Shown: piece after piece, positions 8,481-16,701 of the stretch
Layout: each line of letters opens with the position of its first letter
Numbering within the stretch: position 1 is the first letter of the stretch
Source: Ophiothrix spiculata
Taxonomy: Eukaryota > Echinodermata > Ophiuroidea > Amphilepidida > Ophiotrichidae
Assembly: GCA_000969725.1 (NCBI GenBank)
Contig: JXSR01S065079.1
DNA length: 20,470 bases
Reading direction: 5' to 3' (one strand)
Made by a program: the position numbers and the translations under genes
Notes under the pieces: generated by a model
Database searches by the model: none
What the model was told of the DNA's origin: nothing
The model's input: only the letters and a program-made list of their open reading frames with translations

Positions 8481-9090
8481 GAGTAGTATTGCATGAATAG
8501 GATTGAAAATGGGAGTATACCATGTACCAATACACACTTTTCTACTTGATATAACTTGAAATTAAACTGTGCTTGTTTTGGCTCTTGACACAAGCAAGCA
8601 TTTTTTTTAAATTGTTTTAATTCTAGATCGAGTTTACCTTTCTCAAAAGTCTTGAGATAGAATATCTATACTCTGTCAACCTAGATGTACAAAGCAAGAA
8701 ATCAGACTCTGTTACAAGATCCACAGCACATCCCACATATTCTACAACATTGTGAACTGGTGTTTTTGTATTATTGAAGAGACTAGCAATGAGTTCAATG
8801 AGTTATTAGGATTGATTAAGACCAAATCACTGCGTATTAATATATTTTGTTTAGGCTGTTTGTGCATGAACCTTCAGTGATTTTATAGTACTTTGGACTA
8901 ATTTTGTTGCTACCACATGGGCAATCCTTATGCACAAGTTCATTTGAATATTCAGCAAGATTGGGTGCATTGTTACAATTCGAAAAATTTGGACTAATTT
9001 ATTTCCTCGTTTGGTCATATTTATTTTATGTGTGTTAATCGGCTGCTTTGTACTTCAAGGATAAATGCAGTATAACGGGAGGTCATATGA

Positions 9091-9093
<3 letters not shown>
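8481..9093. other. Unassigned AT-rich stretch
   Basis: There is no open frame of note, and no inverted repeat or RNA-like structure that I can support. TTTGGACTAATTT occurs twice (8892-8904 and 8989-9000, approximate), too short to interpret. Confidence 0.45.

Positions 9094-9121
<28 letters not shown>
9094..9121 (+). repeat. (AG)14 microsatellite
   Basis: A 28-bp uninterrupted AG dinucleotide repeat. It is perfect and so probably length-polymorphic. Confidence 0.97.
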
Positions 9122-9379
9122 CAATCTCAATGCTGAATGGAGGAGTAGAGATTACATAGCGAGGTACTAAAAAGGTATCAGCCACTGCACTCAATAATGA
9201 ATGGCATTATAATGATAACCTCCTAGTTGCTGTCCTTGATCACAAGGAAAATCATCTCAAGTACAAGGCTACTATCCGTATAGTTTCCTGAGCATCCAGT
9301 AACAAGCAGTTGATAATCTAGTTCATACACGTAGCGCTTGTAAGACCTGTTTCTGATAAATATCCGTAATTAATTTTTA

Positions 9380-9508
9380 AAAATCTATATTTGTTCAAAA
9401 AGTCATGGAAAACTACTTATAGGTTAAATATTACTATAAACATGTTCTATTGATTCAAGTTAAAAAAATATGTAGGTCAAAAATTAGTGGGAAGAATCCA
9501 GGCCAGTC
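9380..9508 (+). mobile_element. TTAA-flanked family 1, copy C (5'-truncated)
   Basis: The sequence from CATGGAAAACTACTTATAGG to GAAGAATCCAGGCCAGTCG matches the last ~110 bp of copy A (3471-3573), for example in the shared ATTACTATAAACATGTTCTAT. It ends at a degenerate terminus (AGTCGCT in place of AGTCCCT) followed by TTAA (9513-9516, approximate). The left ~400 bp of the element is missing, so the remnant could not move. A SINE begins about 25 bp downstream. Confidence 0.75.
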
Positions 9509-9538
9509 GCTTTAATGTGAGTTTTGTTAATGTTTGAG

Positions 9539-9735
9539 GAACACGTGGGCTGAGTGGATAGAGTGCCCGTCTTGTAATCCATAGGTTGTGAGTTCGAACC
9601 CCGCTCGTGCCAACATGTTGTGTCTTTAGCATTTAGGCAAGGCACCTTATCCTCATTGCCTGCCTGGTATGTTTGTATAGTTGTTTCATTGACGCTGATT
9701 AATCAGCAGCCTACAAATTGCAAATTGCGATAAGA
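9539..9735 (+). mobile_element. tRNA-derived SINE, copy 2
   Basis: The head has box A (TGGGCTGAGTGG, 9546-9557) and box B (GAGTTCGAACC, 9590-9600). Between them is the loop CTTGTAA, a TGT (Thr-like) anticodon. The acceptor and T stems are partly pairable (ACACG near 9541 with CGTGC near 9606), but the anticodon stem is broken, so this is not a working tRNA gene. The body has GGCAAGGCACCTTATCCTCA, resembling the GGGCAAGAAACTTTAT of the SINE at 5091. A perfect 14-bp palindrome GCTGATTAATCAGC lies at 9694-9707. The 3' limit is uncertain. Confidence 0.72.
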
Positions 9736-9862
9736 GTTTGAAATAAACTGCAATTATTTGAAATTATTATTGTGAAACATAAAATAATTCTATTTTTCTC
9801 CCGGGATTGTGCATTCACAACATGCATAATATACTCATCCAGTACCAGTAGAGTTTTAAGTA

Positions 9863-10298
9863 CTTGTTTTGATTGATAATTAACTTCATTATTCAGTATT
9901 ACATAGAAAGGACCATTTATCCACACAACTGCTGTTTAATCAATTTACTTTACCTTATGTTTTATTAAAAATGCACATTTTTAAAAAAATATTTGAAGCC
10001 TTTATAAATCAATCACCTTTAGACCAAAGCAGAATCATTTAGATCATACACCTTTTAATACATTATAAAGAGAATAATTGTTTTTGATTGATAATAATTT
10101 ATTTAATATTATCTAGAAAGGGCCGTTTATCCTCACAACTGCTGTTTAATCAATTTACTTTTCCTTATGTTTTATTAAAAATGCACATTTTTATTAAAAA
10201 TATTTGATGCCTTTATAAATCAATCACCTTTAGAAGAAAGCAGAATTGGTAATAGATCATACACCTTTTAAATACATTAAAAAGAAAATAATTTGTTT
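9863..10298 (+). repeat. Tandem duplication of a ~210-215-bp unit
   Basis: Unit 1 (about 9863-10079) and unit 2 (about 10080-10298) align throughout. Shared words include ACAACTGCTGTTTAATCAAT, TTATGTTTTATTAAAAATGC and TTTATAAATCAATCACCTTT. The offset drifts from 215 to 210 bp because of small indels, and identity is perhaps 85-90 percent by eye. The unit is AT-rich and non-coding. The break-points both begin with TTGTTTT(T)GATTGATAAT, so unequal exchange or slippage is plausible. Confidence 0.9.
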
Positions 10299-10326
10299 GT
10301 GCTAGTACTAGTGTTGAGTAGATTAA

Positions 10327-10361
10327 AATCTTGAGTCATTTACAGTGCAAATTTATTCCAC
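10327..10361 (+). repeat. 35-bp perfect direct repeat, copy 1
   Basis: The sequence beginning AATCTTGAGTCATTTACAGT and ending TTTATTCCAC is identical over 35 bases to 12362-12396, with no similarity on either side. Other repeats of similar spread in this window differ by 10 percent or more, so an exact match of this length stands out. Confidence 0.9.
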
Positions 10362-10662
10362 GAAATTGACCTTGATGCCGAAAGCTGTGCATACATACTG
10401 CGGTTCATTTATACTAAAAGGTTCTGTGAACCCTACTTTGTGTCCGTATTTTTTCACAAGATATTTTTCACGCTCGGTAATTAAAGTCAATTAGTTAGCA
10501 GTAAATTGTATTTTCAATAGTTAAATACTTTGTGCATTTAAAACCTCACCACTAATGAAATACTGAGATATATGAATAGATGAGTTAATGACACATGAAG
10601 TTCAAGCAGTTTTGGCAATATGCTTGAGACCAAAATATCCATGGGTTACAAAATGTCAATAA

Positions 10663-10874
10663 GGGGCGCACCATTAGATTTCTAGGGGGAGCTGGAGTTG
10701 GGTTCGGGGTTGATTTTTTTTTTCACGTCCTGTTCAGGGCATCTTTTTTTTTCTTAGAAATTACTGTTTTTTCCCCCTTTCCATGTTCAGGGGTGAATTT
10801 TGTTTTTCTTCTGCCAATTTTTTTTGCCGAAAAACTTCCTGCTCCCCCCCACTTGAAGTCTAATGGTGCGCCCC
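10663..10874. mobile_element. TAA-flanked MITE with GGGGCGCACCATTAGA ends (PIF/Harbinger-type)
   Basis: The left end begins GGGGCGCACCATTAGATTTC and the right end, reverse-complemented, begins GGGGCGCACCATTAGACTTC. The inverted repeat is 16 bp perfect and continues imperfectly through a G-run. TAA flanks both sides (10660-10662 and 10875-10877), matching the TWA target preference of PIF/Harbinger elements. The 212-bp body is T-rich on this strand, with several T8-T10 runs, and non-coding. Confidence 0.88.
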
Positions 10875-10879
10875 TAACT

Positions 10880-11312
10880 ACATTGCAAGAGCATTGAAAT
10901 CCACTTTTGTCTGTATTGCAATTTTTTTTAAATTTTTAAGCGTCATTTTAGTACCATTAAAAAAACCCCACTGTTTGCCCTGTTTATAGACAGTTAAATG
11001 CTAGTTGAATAAACATGAAGGATTTTCCATAAAGCGTCATGTTAAATGTTCTGTGGCTAATTTCATGATATACTAAAGTATTTTCAGCCTTTTTGAAGTT
11101 CTAGAAATTCAACATAAATTTGCAGGATTTCACAATCAAGTAGATGGAAGTCTTTTCTACAAAGAAATAGGTTTCAAAATGTGTAGTGTATTCGGCATTT
11201 ATTCCTCTGAAATGATCACCGCACAAGGAGGGCGCTTTCTATTTTGAATCTGACAAGTGACTAACAAAATAATGAAAATATATGAATGTAAAAGAGAGAT
11301 AGTATTTGAAAG
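10880..11312. other. Unassigned AT-rich stretch
   Basis: I see nothing I can name here: no supported frame, RNA gene or terminal repeat. Confidence 0.45.
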
Positions 11313-11434
11313 AGTTAAAGCAATACTATAAAGTGTTAAAATGAAACGTCCCCTGTCACCCACGACTTTCCATTTTTTGGCTTATTTGGTTTGTTTTTGG
11401 TAGATATCTTCCAAGCAATTTGGCTTAAATATGC

Positions 11435-11550
11435 AAGTGAGGTGCAGGATTGTCTTTTTGACAAAATTTTCCCATTCAATGGTAATACTCCATTCATTTT
11501 TTTCAAGAACGGCGCAATTCTATCAATAGATACGATATTGCACCTTGATG
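11435..11550. mobile_element. 116-bp insert between 8-bp direct repeats
   Basis: AAATATGC occurs at 11427-11434 and 11551-11558. The DNA between them is absent from copy 1 of the host repeat, which has a single AAAGATGC at 4147-4154. The ends share AGGTGCA as an inverted match (AAGTGAGGTGCAGGAT against CATCAAGGTGCAATAT, 10 of 16). An 8-bp duplication would suit a tiny hAT-type element. Loss of the block from copy 1 by recombination between the direct repeats would leave the same pattern. Confidence 0.5.
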
Positions 11551-11576
11551 AAATATGCTTAATTTTTCTAGTGTTA

Positions 11577-11852
11577 GGCCAAAAAAAATATATTGTTTTG
11601 TTGCCCTCAGCGATCGACCCTATTCAAAAATTTATAAAAAAAATATTAGGGTCGGGAAAGCACCCAATTTTGCTCAGATTGGGTGTTTTTTGAGAAAATA
11701 GTTTGAAATTAGTAGAAAATACACCCAAATTTGGTACTATAGGTGCTTAAAAAAAATAAAAAAATGAAAAAAATATATATTTTCCGATCGACCGACTCAA
11801 TTTGTTCAGAAATCCCACTTGAGGGCAACACAACAATTAATTTTTTTTGGCC
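11577..11852. mobile_element. TTA-flanked MITE with 33-bp TIRs, nested in a repeat (PIF/Harbinger-type)
   Basis: The ends are 33-bp inverted repeats with three mismatches (11577-11609 and 11820-11852), beginning GGCCAAAAAAAAT and ending TGTTGCCCTCA. They are flanked by TTA at 11574-11576 and 11853-11855. The paralogous repeat at 4044-4393 has an uninterrupted CTGTTATGG at the equivalent point, so both element limits and the 3-bp duplication are directly supported. The interior has GATCGACC words in both arms and a small CACCCAAT/ATTGGGTG hairpin (11661-11685). It has no coding capacity. Confidence 0.92.
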
Positions 11853-12052
11853 TTATGGCCATTTGTTGAATTAAATTCAGGGTTCCAAATTTAATTCCAT
11901 TGTATTAGTATCGGAAAGCACGCATGCTTGTACTTTTTATCAATTTTTCTGTGCCAGAATACACTTGTTAACGCTTTTAGGTAGTAACATCCTTCATATT
12001 GAGCTGTTTGTACTCAAAACTATTTCTGATCAAAATATTATAGTATTGCTTT

Positions 12053-12361
12053 ACGAGATCTTCCAAGAAGATCCATCCATTTAATGGAAGAGAAATAAAA
12101 GAAGCATTTTCATTTTGTATCTATTCAAAACAATTAAGAACTTAAATTTAAATGTAGTATGATAAAATTGACCACTATACTGTGCTTGAACGTTGTAGGC
12201 CTAAGTATTCTGAGCTATAGATTGATCTTGAATTTTCCACGAAAGAGGGATATGAATAATCTAATCAAGTTGTTGATTTGAAATAGTAAGACTGAATAAA
12301 TCAAACTTGACACGCCTATATTATAAGGTTTGTTTCCCCTTTCATCGTATATGGCTTTAGG
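12053..12361. other. Unassigned stretch
   Basis: AT-rich DNA with no supported feature. ATCTTCCAAGAAGAT at 12059-12073 is a small palindrome, of a size expected by chance in this composition. Confidence 0.4.
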
Positions 12362-12396
12362 AATCTTGAGTCATTTACAGTGCAAATTTATTCCAC
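12362..12396 (+). repeat. 35-bp perfect direct repeat, copy 2
   Basis: Identical to 10327-10361 over 35 bases and unrelated on both flanks. The copies are 2,035 bp apart in the same orientation. Confidence 0.9.
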
Positions 12397-12642
12397 AACA
12401 ATTTTTATTTTTTGTATTTCATGCATAACTTATTTGTAAAAAGTGTTTGAAAAGTTTAAGTCTGTGCAATAGATTTGCTTCTGTTCAATAAGCATTTTAA
12501 AGCATATTTTGTTTTAATCAACCCTCCAGTATGTCCAAAACTCAAAAATAAAATGGGCCTCCTCCTCTTCCAATGAAACATCTGGTATCGATATGTTGGG
12601 TGAGAATGGGCCATTAATGGGCGATTTTGCATTGGCATTGAA

Positions 12643-12662
12643 ATAAAAAATAAAAAATAAAA
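12643..12662 (+). repeat. Short (ATAAAAA)n simple repeat
   Basis: About three 7-bp units of A-rich repeat. It could be the A-tail of an old retroelement, but no body is recognisable upstream. Confidence 0.7.
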
Positions 12663-12663
12663 A

Positions 12664-13013
12664 GTACCTCTTCCTCCTTTTTTTCAAAAATCCGGACGAG
12701 AAACATGTTTTATTTTTTATTTGGCCTTATCCTTTGTAAGATTTCCTATTACTGTAGAGTCGATCAAGGTCTTACAATTTTTGATTCAAAAGAAGATTTC
12801 TTGGGAATTGTTATTGGTAAGCAGCTCATGCCGATATTATGCATTTTTATGTGTTCAAGAATGATTTTCCTTACTTCTCCCATCGATATTTTGAACTTTC
12901 AATCATGAATTTATATCCATGGAGCCCTCTCATTAAAAAGAAAGATTTTTTTGTAATTTTAAATCTTTATTTTTGCTGGTATGTGCCAGTAAGCCCCTTT
13001 CCCATTATAATTT
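12664..13013. other. Unassigned stretch
   Basis: A 67-codon frame at 12705-12908 is hydrophobic, with no recognisable motif and no splice or promoter support. I do not call it a gene. Confidence 0.4.
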
Positions 13014-13260
13014 AGGACCCTAGAACTAGAAGGGGTTAAGTCACATTGATTACAAACTGAGAAAATGGCACAAACATAATATCATTTGTGTTGTCTTGAA
13101 TGGTATTGCTGTATCTTGCAGTGACTCTTACACATGCTCTGATCATCAAATTACTACAAAACTTGTACAGAATGTAGAAATAAGAATTCTGTAGCAAGAA
13201 ATTGACAAAACTCAATTTTCAAGATTTTGTGACTTAACCCCCTTTTAGTTCTAGGGTCCT
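13014..13260. mobile_element. MITE with ~31-bp TIRs
   Basis: The left end (13014-13044) begins AGGACCCTAGAACTAGAAGG and the right end (13229-13260), reverse-complemented, begins AGGACCCTAGAACTAAAAGG. The match runs to TTAAGTCAC with one mismatch and one inserted G. A weaker match continues outward for about nine bases (TTATAATTT against TTACAATTG), so the true ends may lie slightly outside. Flanks offer TTA/TCA at the inner boundary or TA/TA at the outer; neither is decisive. The interior is non-coding. Confidence 0.82.
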
Positions 13261-13600
13261 CAATTGTAACTTGCCAAATCTAACGTAATAAATGACAAAT
13301 TGATTTTGAAATTCATCGGCAGTGTTTGTTCACAAAAAATCAGGCCAGGTACGCATATTTGCTGTTTTATGAATATATCTTTCCCTGTCAGCTTGAATAG
13401 AATTGGATTTCTGATGAATTTGTTGTAGTAATTAGGGGAAAAAGTGCAGAAAAATAAGATTTGTAGCCACTCATTCAATTCAATTATCACTTTCAAACAT
13501 GTTACAAATCATCGTACTCTATGACTGAAATATTTTAAATATATTTTTACATATTATGTAATAACTAAACAGTGAAAGCAATGTATATACATTAAAGTTG
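13261..13600. other. Unassigned stretch
   Basis: AT-rich DNA between two repeat elements. The 78-codon minus-strand frame at 13260-13496 starts at the MITE edge and has no recognisable features. Confidence 0.4.
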
Positions 13601-13604
13601 TGTC

Positions 13605-14038
13605 CAGACCGAGGTGTTTAATTTCACGAATTTTATGAGGGAAAGAAATTCGCAAAATTATATCCTCATGAAAATATTGTATAAGTTCATGTTTTGTTTA
13701 TTAAGAAATGCCAACCGAGCTCTTGCACATGTGTGAAATTGTATTTGGTTTAAAAAAATGATCTATTGACCCTCACCCCTATCTTTGTAAATGGAATGAT
13801 CCAAGTTGATATAAACAAGTTTCGCGGTTGGCAAACAATGTGCAGTGTCCACAGAACACTAGATCAAGATCAAGGATACTAAGAAGTACTGAAAAACATA
13901 TTTATTTCGCGAGGTATTTAAGACATACATAATCATCACAAAATTTCAAATTTGCGAAATTTAATATTCGTGAAAATGTCACTTATTGCAAATTGCGAAA
14001 TAAAATCCCTGCGAAATTAAAGTGTTTTAACAGTAACA
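13605..14038. mobile_element. Possible degenerate relative of the CGCGAA-rich TA-flanked MITE
   Basis: The left side has GAGGTGTTTAATTTCACGAA and the right side GCGAAATTAAAGTGTTTTAA followed by CAGTAA. Many TTCGCGA/TTCGCAA/TTTGCGAA words lie in both orientations between. These echo GGGTTTAATTTCCGCGAA and CCCGTTTACAGTA of the element at 19578-19786. The region is about twice as long and the ends are badly decayed, so kinship is tentative. Confidence 0.35.
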
Positions 14039-14039
14039 T

Positions 14040-14464
14040 AAACTCAGTGACCTTGGGATAAAATATGGATCATGAAACTTTGGCCTTCAACATGTGATGT
14101 GAAAAATTGGATTTTCATGGCATGTAATTAATTTCTTATCAAATTTTCAGGAAAGTCATCTAATTTGTAAGGGCCGTAATGGCCAATTGGCAATGTGACT
14201 TTGGAAAAAAACCTATATTAGAATGTAAATAGCAGTTGCATAAACCCATTTAAAAAATTAGAATTAATCACTTTATCTGTGATAAATTGTGCACTGGACT
14301 GTATCCATCAAGGGCAAGGACTGTACAGTAGTGTAATCACCAAATAGCATAAATTGTCGCCCGCAAATTGAATGACATAGATTTTACTCTTGTAAAAATA
14401 GGTTAGTTTGAAATAAAAGCTTCACAGTAAATTTGATAGCATAAACATACCAACATTCATTCAT
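14040..14464. other. Unassigned stretch
   Basis: I find no supported coding frame or repeat boundary. GGGCCGTAATGGCC at 14171-14184 is a small imperfect palindrome of no clear meaning. Confidence 0.4.
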
Positions 14465-14468
14465 TTAA

Positions 14469-14720
14469 AGCTGCTATTCATAATTCTGATGTGACAAAAA
14501 CCTCGCCTCTTTTCTAGTTAAATGAAAAGAAGAGTACAAAATAAATGTATGCTGAAAATTTCAATTGATTCCGACCATTTGTTTTCAAGTTTACAACTTT
14601 TCAGCATTTTAGAAATTCCCATCTAGGCTACTATGTTGTAATTACTGCTGGTGTCCGACAGTAATTAGAAAAAGACACATTTTCTCACAGTTATTTACCA
14701 GTCAGATGCCAAGGATATAT
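14469..14720 (+). mobile_element. TTAA-flanked DNA transposon, family 2, copy 2 (3'-truncated)
   Basis: It starts directly after TTAA (14465-14468) with AGCTGCTATTCATAATTC and follows the copy at 945-1278 in the same orientation through CATTTTCTCAC and CCAGTCA..CAAGGAT. It differs by several indels, including about 12 extra bases near 14650. Homology stops near 14720, where a palindromic element begins. The right ~60 bp and second TTAA are missing, so the palindromic element may have replaced or cut the end. Confidence 0.65.
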
Positions 14721-14723
14721 TTA

Positions 14724-14912
14724 TAAATTAATAACTGCCTATTTCTTAATGCGAGTGAAATTGTACAACAATAATACACCGCGTAGTGAAGTTGGAGTTG
14801 TCCGCGCTCACGAGGTGAAGCCGCGTGAGTTGGACAACTACGACTTCAGCACAAGGTGCTTTATTTTTTGTATAATTTCACAAGCGACAAATAAAAAGCA
14901 GTTATTAATTTA
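14724..14912. mobile_element. Palindromic MITE-like element
   Basis: Perfect 15-bp inverted ends, TAAATTAATAACTGC, lie at 14724-14738 and 14898-14912. The arms continue to match imperfectly almost to the centre: GCGAGTGAAATTGTACAA on the left against CGCTTGTGAAATTATACAAA read from the right, then AGTTGTCC/GGACAACT and CTCACG/CGTGAG. The centre (about 14800-14845) is G+C- and CpG-rich in contrast to its AT-rich ends. The whole could fold into one long hairpin. No target duplication is clear. Confidence 0.72.
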
Positions 14913-15130
14913 ATTTATACAAGAGGATAGTAAGAATATAATTGTGAAGGAATTAAATAAACATGACATACTTTGTCATAACGAGAGAAATACAATCTTG
15001 CAATCATCCATCGTTCCATCATAATTTAGTGAACATTACCTTTAAAATGAAACTTTTATGAGCATATTTTACGTGTACATGGAATTGCACAACGTACTAC
15101 ACGATACGCAGAGTGTCCATCTGAAAAAGA
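14913..15130. other. Unassigned spacer
   Basis: AT-rich sequence between two elements, with nothing supported. Confidence 0.4.
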
Positions 15131-15134
15131 TTAA

Positions 15135-15667
15135 AGGGACTGGCCTAGATCCTGTCCGCTGATTTTCTGACTATTTATTTTTTTCACATCGATAGAACAT
15201 GCTTATACTAACATATCCTACCAGTAGTTTCCGCTGAATGTGTGTAACAGAGGAAAAAATGAAATAATTTAGCAGCTGTATTTATTTTCTCCGGCAAAAA
15301 AAAAAATGGTTGAAAAGGTGTTTCTAGTTTCAAATCTTAAAAAGATCTTGTTTCTACACCTGTGATGGGTAAACAAAATTATTATTGATGAAATTGTTTC
15401 TCTTTTGACATGTATTAAATTATCTCCAGGAGCTTCATTTGATCTTTTATCTGGTAAATCCATCTGAGGTACAAATTTAAGCTTTAGAAAACAAGTACAG
15501 GATAGTCACACCACCATCACATATAGATATATTGCTAATCAATTCACTGTCAATTTGAGCCATTTCTGTGTAAATTGTTGTTGTTTTTTGGATTTTACTT
15601 TTAAGCTTTACTTAGAGCATTTCCATAAGTTTTTAATTCTAAGTGGAATCTAGGCTAGTTAGTTTTT
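15135..15667 (-). mobile_element. TTAA-flanked DNA transposon, family 1, copy B (inverted)
   Basis: Flanked by TTAA at 15131-15134 and 15668-15671. It is the reverse complement of copy A (3040-3573) along its whole length: 533 against 534 bp. Its left edge AGGGACTGGCCTAGATCC equals the right end of copy A. The far end is decayed to TAGTTAGTTTTT where TAGTCCCT is expected. The minus-strand frame at 15269-15463 shares a short peptide run (KRETISS) with a frame in copy A, but indels throw the two into different frames afterwards, so I see no sign of protein conservation. Confidence 0.85.
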
Positions 15668-15671
15668 TTAA

Positions 15672-16329
15672 TAAATGTGTGAAAGTCAGCAACTGATCAA
15701 TTAGGTTGACAATTTCAATGTGTATTTAACGCGGAGTGTATGAATTGCGTTACTTCTTTATTATGTCTCTAAAGTGTTTTTGCCTTAGAAAAGAGAAAGA
15801 ATACATCATTCTAAGATTCTATATGACAAAAGTGATACTCAATCATTTCATTTTAATTGTGATTTATCAAGAATTACTAGTTGCCTAAGTAATATGATTG
15901 TCTGTCAGTGAGTTTTCATGATTATTTCTAAATATAGTGTAGTAATTACATTATCAAAGCAAGTTGCAACTTGATTACAGCAAGTTTTGATTCCCTTTCA
16001 GTGTTCATTTTCTTTGAATTTATATGTCATCACGTGGAATAATTGTCACATTTTTCCTTGTAAAAACATATAGAGCAAACATTAATTTTTACCAGGGCAC
16101 GTATCTTTGTTTCTAAAATACCTGAAACAAAACCACAATTTTCTGGAAAATTCGCCCACAGATAAATGAAGAGGAAGATGTGTTATGTTTCAGACATGTT
16201 GACAGTGCATTTTTCTTTATTTACACAAGGAAAAATGATATTGTTTTCTTGAAACCTTGCCCTTGTTTTTATACCGAAAATGCATTCACAGGAAAGCAAT
16301 CAGTGATGCTGAAATGGAAAGTTGTACAT
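15672..16329. other. Unassigned stretch
   Basis: About 650 bp of AT-rich DNA in which I cannot support any gene, RNA or repeat. Confidence 0.45.
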
Positions 16330-16569
16330 GACATAGAATAAAAGAAGACATCAGGATCTTCCCATCATGCCTTGCTTCCAATGAGATTTTTTGTATGGGT
16401 TGTGATGAGAGGTTTTAGGGATGAAACATATCTGAAATGCAAAATTGGGATGAGGTCTGCTAATTGTGATATGTTTCATCCCTAAACCCTCTCATTTAAA
16501 CATGTACAAAAAATCCCATTGGAAGCAAGGCATGATGGGAAGGTCCCAATTTCTTCTTTGACATAGAAT
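16330..16569 (+). mobile_element. MITE with 10-bp target duplication, copy 2 (near-complete palindrome)
   Basis: The element occupies 16340-16559 between exact 10-bp direct repeats GACATAGAAT (16330-16339 and 16560-16569). Its outer arms are inverted repeats: AAGAAGACATCAGGATCTTC against AAGAAGAAATTGGGACCTTC, followed by a near-perfect match through CCCATCATGCCTTGCTTCCA and GATTTTTTGTA. A second inverted pair, GATGAAACATATC/GATATGTTTCATC, encloses the core. The related copy at 1504-1665 is in the opposite orientation. Terminal motif and 9-11-bp duplication suggest a Mutator-like source. No coding capacity is present. Confidence 0.88.
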
Positions 16570-16701
16570 CATTATAGTCGAACAATGAGTTTATTTCTGG
16601 TGACTGATCAAGTAAAACTGATGAACAATCAGAACTGATTCAATATAACTGACTTTGTCTGTTATATTGGTACGGCCTTATTTATACTTTTTTGTGAGTG
16701 A

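Larger units (their letters stand above)
11313..12052 (+). repeat. Dispersed repeat, copy 2, with two nested insertions
   Basis: This is a diverged paralogue of 4044-4393. Matching segments are 11313-11434, 11559-11576 and 11853-12052. Two extra blocks interrupt it: 11435-11550 (between 8-bp direct repeats) and 11577-11852 (a TTA-flanked MITE). Removing both restores collinearity with copy 1. The central palindromic region of copy 1 is present here as GAATTAAATTCAGGGTTCCA.... The 100-codon frame at 11391-11693 crosses three unrelated blocks and is not a gene. Confidence 0.75.

Noticed and set aside
9539..9612. Functional tRNA-Thr gene
   Set aside because: The anticodon stem is broken and the acceptor stem has several mismatches; the sequence continues into a SINE body.
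11391..11693. 100-codon plus-strand frame
   Set aside because: It crosses the host repeat, the 116-bp insert and the nested MITE, so it cannot be one ancestral gene.
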